A stretch of 9,771 nucleotides of DNA. It comes from Balneolales bacterium. GTDB taxonomy: Bacteria; Bacteroidota; Rhodothermia; Balneolales; Natronogracilivirgulaceae. The notes beneath the pieces are model-generated. The model had not been told where the DNA came from, did not search any database, and saw only the letters and a list, made by a program, of their open reading frames with translations. Made by a program: the position numbers and the translations under genes. Of the stretch, positions 5,621 through 9,771 are shown in pieces (position 1 is the stretch's first letter; every line of letters begins with the position of its first letter). The stretch is from positions 1-9,771 of the forward strand of contig SLHZ01000022.1 in NCBI GenBank assembly GCA_007135895.1, read 5' to 3'.

Positions 5621-7876
5621 TCAATCCTCGAGGAAGTGGTAATGACCGATGCCTTCCAGAATGCCGGCGGCATAGGATCCGTCGGCGAAATAGACCCGCC
5701 GGTTACCACGCAGCGATTCGATTTCGGGAGCATGATTTCCGACCACGACGGCGAGGTGCTTGCCGGCCAGCATTTCATAATCATTGCCCGAGTCGCCTGA
5801 TACGAGAACTTTTTTGGGTGCAATGTCCCATTTTTTACCCAGGTAGGTGATCGCCCTTCCTTTGGATGCCCGTTGAGGTAGTATGTCCAGGTAGGCGCCA
5901 TGCGAATAAATGAGCTGGTACCGCAGTTTCCACTCCGAAAGGCGCTGGTGGATCAGTGCCAGATGATCGTCGTCAGGCTCCATGTTGTAACTGATTTTGA
6001 ACTCCCGCTCGGCATCTCTTTTCTGGGGCTGGAGGAAGTCCAGGTCCTGCAGCGCTTCCTTGATTCGTTCCGGCTTCCACTGATACGAGATGTGCGCCCG
6101 CCAGCCTGAATCAGGGTTCAGATTATCCAGGTCCGGACCGTAGTAGATTTCGGTTCCGACCGAGGAGATGATCACATCGGGTACGGGAATATTTTTTTCG
6201 CGAAGGATCTCTTCGACCAGCTCGAGGCTTCTGCCCGTGGCAACTCCGAAACCGACGCGGTCGCGGTGTTTTTCCATGAGATCGATGAAGGTATTCAGGG
6301 CCTTGTCATCGCCCACCAGGGTGTCGTCAATGTCGGTGATGAGCATCTTCTCCAACTCGTTAAAACGCCATCCGGCAGGTCGGGTGACACCATGACTGCC
6401 CGTTGTTTTTTTGAAATCACCGATCACATCATCCATGGCGGATACAAAGGACTCCGCATGGGCGGTCCAGGAATAGTGTTCCCGGACCCCATTGACGCCA
6501 TTGTTGGAATATTCTCTCCATTTTTCCGGGTCGATGAGCATGCGCTTGATGGTTTCACCAAGGGCCTCCGTATCTGTGGTGTCAACGAGCAGCCCGTTCC
6601 GGCAGTTTTTGACGATATCCTGGGGACCTCCGTCATCAGGACCCACAATGGGAACGCCCGCCGATGCCGCTTCTATCAGTGTGATGCCAAAAGGTTCGGA
6701 AAAAGCCGAATTGACAAAAACACCCTGTCTGTCGGCAGCCAGGCGAAACAGCTCCGGTACCTCCGTGGTCGGGTCGTGCTTTTTGGGAAGAGCCAGCTTT
6801 CCGTAGAGATCATACCGGTCCATGAGCATGAGCATTTCGGTGAGCACCTCCCGCTCATTATCATCGAGATGGTCGATATTCTTGCGGATTCCGGCAAATA
6901 CGGCCAGATTGGCAATAGCCTGCAGCTCCTTGTTTTTTCCGTATGCCCGGATCAGTCCCTGGATGTTCTTACGGCTATCGGGCCGGCAGATGGTCAGGAT
7001 CAGCGGTTTTTCCTTGTTGTAGAAAAAACGGCCGAACTCATGTTCCATCTTTTCCCGTGCCTGAATGAAGGGCTCGGGTTTTTTCCAGTTCTCATCGTGG
7101 TCGTAGTAGTAGGGATAAAACTTTTCAATATCAATACCCGGTGGGATGACGGTGAAAGAAGCCTTGTCCGCATTGTCGTAAAGGGTGTACTGCTTTTTAA
7201 TTTCATGGCTGGTGCTGACAATCACATGGGCGGCAGTGCGCAGAACGTCCTCTTCGGCCTGGATCCGTTCATTGATATTGAACTTTTCGACCATCTGCTT
7301 TTCTGTCAGACCCTTGGCGGCCAGTGACTTCTTCTTGGAACGGCCCAGAGAGTGGCCGGTGAATACAAATGGTATGCCGGTAAGCTTTGACAGTTGCCGG
7401 GCCACATATCCCGCATCGGCATAGTGTCCGTGAAGCAGATCGGGGGTGATCTCCTCGTGCTTGTTGAAACGGATGACATTATCCACAAACTCCGGCAGAT
7501 GCGGCCAGAGTAGTTCCTTGCGCATGTAGCGCTTACCCCCGCAGCGTATCCGGACGATCCGCGCCCGTTCGCTCAGCGGCTCGATTTCCTGCCGGTAGTC
7601 GGCACTCACCCGCTTGTCATGGACCAGTCTGGTGAACAGATCCACCTGCCGGACCTGCGGAAGCTCTCCAAGGGCCCGGGCCAGTTCCACCACGTATTTG
7701 GTCTGGCCGCCGGTATCGGCATCCCTGCCGAGTTCCAGGCTCTCACCTCTTATGAGACCATGAATACTGAACAGCTGAAGATGCAGGTTCTTTTTTTTAT
7801 GTTCTCTATTCTCAGCATTATTTACTGAAATTTCATTTTCTGAATTCTTCACTGCCGACTTTTTGGTCCGTGTCAT
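5621..7876 (-). CDS. Bifunctional sucrose-phosphate synthase / sucrose-phosphate phosphatase
   Basis: This 751-residue cytoplasmic enzyme is predicted to make sucrose-6-phosphate from a nucleotide-glucose and fructose-6-phosphate, then dephosphorylate it to sucrose. Residues 30-490 are a GT4 (GT-B) synthase: FSIHGLIRG, LELGRDADTGGQTKYVVELA (the sugar-acceptor/donor loop typical of SPS, 48-67), FTGHSLGRSKK (172-182), RPDSRKN (298-304) and EPFGITLIEAASAG (394-407). Residues 508-751 are a HAD-IIB domain of the SPP type with all four motifs: DIDDT (515-519), ATGRS with Thr547, Lys672 and GDSGNDYE (694-701). The SPP signature SVGTEI is at 572-577. The first 29 residues are polar and poorly conserved-looking. 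The ATG at 7876 has no clear Shine-Dalgarno, which is common in Bacteroidota-like groups. Sucrose would serve as a compatible solute or storage sugar. Because phosphatase activity appears intact, no separate spp gene is needed; none is present here. Confidence 0.92.
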   Translation of the reverse strand: MTRTKKSAVKNSENEISVNNAENREHKKKNLHLQLFSIHGLIRGESLELGRDADTGGQTKYVVELARALGELPQVRQVDLFTRLVHDKRVSADYRQEIEPLSERARIVRIRCGGKRYMRKELLWPHLPEFVDNVIRFNKHEEITPDLLHGHYADAGYVARQLSKLTGIPFVFTGHSLGRSKKKSLAAKGLTEKQMVEKFNINERIQAEEDVLRTAAHVIVSTSHEIKKQYTLYDNADKASFTVIPPGIDIEKFYPYYYDHDENWKKPEPFIQAREKMEHEFGRFFYNKEKPLILTICRPDSRKNIQGLIRAYGKNKELQAIANLAVFAGIRKNIDHLDDNEREVLTEMLMLMDRYDLYGKLALPKKHDPTTEVPELFRLAADRQGVFVNSAFSEPFGITLIEAASAGVPIVGPDDGGPQDIVKNCRNGLLVDTTDTEALGETIKRMLIDPEKWREYSNNGVNGVREHYSWTAHAESFVSAMDDVIGDFKKTTGSHGVTRPAGWRFNELEKMLITDIDDTLVGDDKALNTFIDLMEKHRDRVGFGVATGRSLELVEEILREKNIPVPDVIISSVGTEIYYGPDLDNLNPDSGWRAHISYQWKPERIKEALQDLDFLQPQKRDAEREFKISYNMEPDDDHLALIHQRLSEWKLRYQLIYSHGAYLDILPQRASKGRAITYLGKKWDIAPKKVLVSGDSGNDYEMLAGKHLAVVVGNHAPEIESLRGNRRVYFADGSYAAGILEGIGHYHFLED

Positions 7877-8216
7877 TGTTCTGTTTTTTGGAATAGTTAT
7901 TGGTTGTTTGGAAATATTTTAGATAAATGGTGCGGTGTTTTTCACAATTGCTCTGCACCGGTTCATGCATTACGGGATAGATGGAACGGAGTGTCAATAC
8001 ACCGGCTGATATTTGATTTCCTGGAGCATATCTATTGTACTATAACAAAGGAGAAGTTCTTTTTGTTCGAAAGTTTTTCGAACAGGCAGTACGATTGCTT
8101 TTCGGCTAACCGGGCGGATAAGGACCGGTGGGTCCGTCAGTCGGCAACGCTCTTTCCGTTAACCCTGCTCAAGCATTGAATCGCCTGCTCTGTTCTCGAA
8201 GTTTTTGCTCAAGCGC
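7877..8216 (-). other. Intergenic region between the YihY-like gene and the SPS gene
   Basis: No convincing gene lies in these 340 bp. The region is AT-rich, mainly in its SPS-proximal half, and should hold the end of the YihY transcript and the SPS promoter. On the minus strand a TTGACA (7992-7997) precedes TAATGC (7967-7972) with a 19-bp spacer, a weak promoter match. An inverted repeat GGTGC/GCACC (7929-7933, 7955-7959) encloses GTG-TTTTT-CAC. A short hairpin GGACC-GGTG-GGTCC is at 8122-8135. The 9-mer TGCTCAAGC occurs twice (8166-8174, 8206-8214). No T-tailed terminator and no riboswitch class was recognised. Confidence 0.5.
8065..8083. promoter_or_regulatory. Perfect 8-bp inverted repeat, candidate operator
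   Basis: GTTCGAAA-GTT-TTTCGAAC forms two perfect 8-bp arms around a 3-nt centre, about 190 bp upstream of the SPS start. Neither strand has a T-tract after the stem, so it does not look like an intrinsic terminator. A dimeric repressor or activator site is possible. The regulator is not identifiable from the window. Confidence 0.35.
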
Positions 8217-9176
8217 TTATTCGGCAGCGTTGTTGCCGTTGTCTTTGCGGTCTTCGTAGCGCTTGGTGAATACGGCATGGGGAGCCGGCTCCACTTTTGA
8301 ACCGTACCGGTTGGTGTAGATGTACGTAAATTCCGCCCCCAGGAAAAAGACCATGGCATTGTAGTAAACCCAGATGAGGAAGACAACGAAAGAGCCCGCC
8401 GCTCCGTAGGTCGAGGTGGTTGCCATACCCATGTAGATGCCGATCAGATAGCGACCCAGGAGAAACAGAAGAGCCGTAACGATGGCTCCGACCAGCACAT
8501 CCCTCCATCGTATCCTGATGTCCGGAAGCATCTTGAAGACAACCGCAAAAAGTATCGTCAGGACCAGGAGGGAGAAAATCGAATTGAGGGTGGACCAGAT
8601 TTCAAGATTTCCCGGAAGCATGGGGTCCATGAAGGATTTGACGATACCCAGTATCAGTTCCATGAGCATGGACAGTACAAACATGCTGGCGAATATCATG
8701 ATCAGCACAAGGGCAATGACGCGGTTGATGAAAAAACGTTTGATGCTGCTTTCTTCGGACTTGATGGTGACATTCCAGATGTTGTTGAGGGTATCCTTGA
8801 GCTGGGTTATGATGGTGGTGGACAAGAACAGGATAAAACCCAAACTGATGGCGGTCGCAATGATACCCGAAGCGGGACGGTAGGCGCTCAGGACAAAATT
8901 CTGCAGGGTATGGGCCAGATCCGCCCCCATTACCTGGGCCATGTACTCTTCAAGCTGACCGGTTGAGGCCGATTCGCCGAAAACAAAACCGGCAATGGCG
9001 ACCAGTATGATCAGCAGGGGGGCAACGGAAAAAATCGTATAGAAGGCCAGTGCCGCTCCGTAAGTGGGGATATTGTCCTCCACCCAGTCCGCCAGGGTCT
9101 GCCGGATCACAACACCCGTTTCCCTGGCGAATCCGGCAAATTTGTTACTCAGGTATTTTCCGTTGAAGCGGTTCAT
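8217..9176 (-). CDS. YihY/virulence factor BrkB family membrane protein
   Basis: This is a 319-residue inner-membrane protein of the YihY/BrkB (UPF0761, formerly RNase BN) family, whose molecular function is not settled. The hallmark start TYGAALAFYTIFSVAPLL is at 38-55. Six hydrophobic segments lie near residues 41-66, 103-123, 150-176, 196-216, 226-249 and 258-287. The family's C-terminal blocks are present: RIRWRDVLVGAIVTALLF, and TYGAAGS followed by an Ile-Trp-Val-Tyr-Tyr segment and GAEFTYIY. The C-terminus is short and polar. The ATG at 9176 overlaps the stop of the upstream aminotransferase in an ATGA, which suggests translational coupling; no Shine-Dalgarno is needed or obvious. Length is normal for the family. 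Confidence 0.92.
   Translation of the reverse strand: MNRFNGKYLSNKFAGFARETGVVIRQTLADWVEDNIPTYGAALAFYTIFSVAPLLIILVAIAGFVFGESASTGQLEEYMAQVMGADLAHTLQNFVLSAYRPASGIIATAISLGFILFLSTTIITQLKDTLNNIWNVTIKSEESSIKRFFINRVIALVLIMIFASMFVLSMLMELILGIVKSFMDPMLPGNLEIWSTLNSIFSLLVLTILFAVVFKMLPDIRIRWRDVLVGAIVTALLFLLGRYLIGIYMGMATTSTYGAAGSFVVFLIWVYYNAMVFFLGAEFTYIYTNRYGSKVEPAPHAVFTKRYEDRKDNGNNAAE
9173..9176 (-). other. ATGA stop/start overlap (aminotransferase to YihY-like gene)
   Basis: Read on the minus strand, the four bases ATGA contain the start of the membrane protein gene and the TGA stop of the aminotransferase gene. This is the usual geometry for termination-reinitiation coupling. Confidence 0.8.
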
Positions 9177-9771
9177 GACACGGAGGAGAAGATCATTTCA
9201 GTGGCATTGACAACTGCCTCGATCTCTTCGGGGCTGTTGTAACCATGAGGCGAAAAGCGGAGCTTGTGATCACGCACCGAGATGTAGATCTGTTGATCCC
9301 GAAGGGCTTTTTTTATGAGCAGCGGATCGATGCCCTCCGGCAGCCTGAATGTGAGAATGCCCGACTGGCGCTCCTTATCTTCACAGGTGTAAGGATTCAG
9401 GCCCATCGCGGCAAGACCGTCACGCAGCATCAGGTTGGATTGGAGAACCTGTCGGTAGATTGATTCAATGCCCGTTTCAAGCAGGAGTTCCACAGACCCT
9501 TTCAGACCGCATAAGCCGGGCACATTGGGAACACCGCTTTCATAGCGCAGGGCATCGGTCTTGTAGGGCTGGTCGTACTGTAACAGATTCCAGGGATCCT
9601 GGACTGACAGCCAGCCCGGGTCCGGAGTGCTGAGCTGATTGCTGAGGCGCCCGGAAAGATACAGAAAGCCTATACCTGTGGGAGCCATGAGCCATTTGAG
9701 ACCGCCACAGGCAAAAGCGTCTACGCCCCATTTTTCCACATCGATGGGAACGGCTCCCGCGGCCTGGATGC
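9173..9771 (-). CDS. Class V PLP-dependent aminotransferase (5'-partial)
   Basis: The frame is open to the right edge; the visible part begins IQAAGAVPIDVEKWGVD and its start lies outside. GGLKWL carries the PLP-binding lysine (codon 9695-9697), preceded by the fold-type I IQAAG-P strand and followed by PTGIGFLYLS. RYESGVPNVPGLCGL matches the R-F/Y-E-x-G block of the family. The distal small-domain segment reads VRDHKLRFSPHGYNSPEEIE. It lacks the active-site Cys loop (RTGHHC-like) of SufS-type cysteine desulfurases, so a CefD-like epimerase, lyase or transaminase role is more likely than sulfur transfer. The substrate cannot be told. The GTG at 9739 is only an internal Val codon. The stop overlaps the ATG of the YihY-like gene by 4 bp, so the two form an operon. 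Confidence 0.88.
   Translation of the reverse strand, partial: IQAAGAVPIDVEKWGVDAFACGGLKWLMAPTGIGFLYLSGRLSNQLSTPDPGWLSVQDPWNLLQYDQPYKTDALRYESGVPNVPGLCGLKGSVELLLETGIESIYRQVLQSNLMLRDGLAAMGLNPYTCEDKERQSGILTFRLPEGIDPLLIKKALRDQQIYISVRDHKLRFSPHGYNSPEEIEAVVNATEMIFSSVS

Noticed and set aside
6266..7327. A 353-codon open frame on the plus strand opposite the SPS gene
   Set aside because: It is the antisense shadow of a clearly identified gene. Its translation has no recognisable domain and no ribosome binding site was evident.
8122..8135. Hairpin GGACC-GGTG-GGTCC as terminator of the YihY-like gene
   Set aside because: The stem is only 5 bp and no T-tract follows on the minus strand.
7904..8179. A 91-codon plus-strand frame in the long intergenic gap
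   Set aside because: It starts at TTG without a Shine-Dalgarno, shows no domain, and spans the palindrome and other regulatory-looking sequence. It reads as non-coding.
8166..8214. Two copies of TGCTCAAGC as recombination or attachment sites
   Set aside because: The repeats are 9 nt, 40 bp apart, with no integrase, tRNA or mobile gene nearby. Chance is sufficient.

Overview
The window looks like chromosomal DNA from a member of the FCB superphylum that uses type IX secretion. Two proteins end in type A (Por_Secre_tail-like) sorting domains with the NYPNPFN signature. That form is common in Balneolota, Rhodothermota and Ignavibacteria-type genomes. A fused sucrose-phosphate synthase/phosphatase suggests a salt- or desiccation-adapted organism, so Balneolota/Rhodothermota is my best guess. 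This placement is inference from gene content. No rRNA, tRNA, CRISPR array, transposase or phage gene was seen.

Left half (3-5604), all on the plus strand: (i) the C-terminal part of a large secreted protein that enters from the left edge. It joins the end of an endonuclease/exonuclease/phosphatase (EEP) domain to a glycosylhydrolase-like family 10 (GHL10) domain, a beta-rich region and a T9SS tail. (ii) a CoA-acylating methylmalonate-semialdehyde dehydrogenase (mmsA) with a GTG start and a strong Shine-Dalgarno. (iii) a secreted protein made of two tandem copies of a roughly 180-residue beta-rich domain plus a T9SS tail.

Right half (5621-9771), all on the minus strand: a class V PLP-dependent aminotransferase (its N-terminal part lies beyond the right edge) overlaps by 4 bp a YihY/BrkB-type six-helix membrane protein. 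A gap of about 340 bp follows, AT-rich in its SPS-proximal half and carrying a perfect 8-bp inverted repeat. Next comes a 751-residue sucrose-phosphate synthase with a fused HAD phosphatase domain whose four catalytic motifs are all intact. The two halves converge with only 16 bp between stop codons.

The genes do not form one pathway. The clearest functional unit is sucrose synthesis by one bifunctional enzyme, probably for osmotic protection. The secreted proteins are probably cell-surface or extracellular products of the T9SS. I found no convincing undescribed system. The most notable points are the EEP-GHL10-T9SS fusion, the intact phosphatase in the SPS, the tandem-domain secreted protein and the palindrome upstream of the SPS gene.
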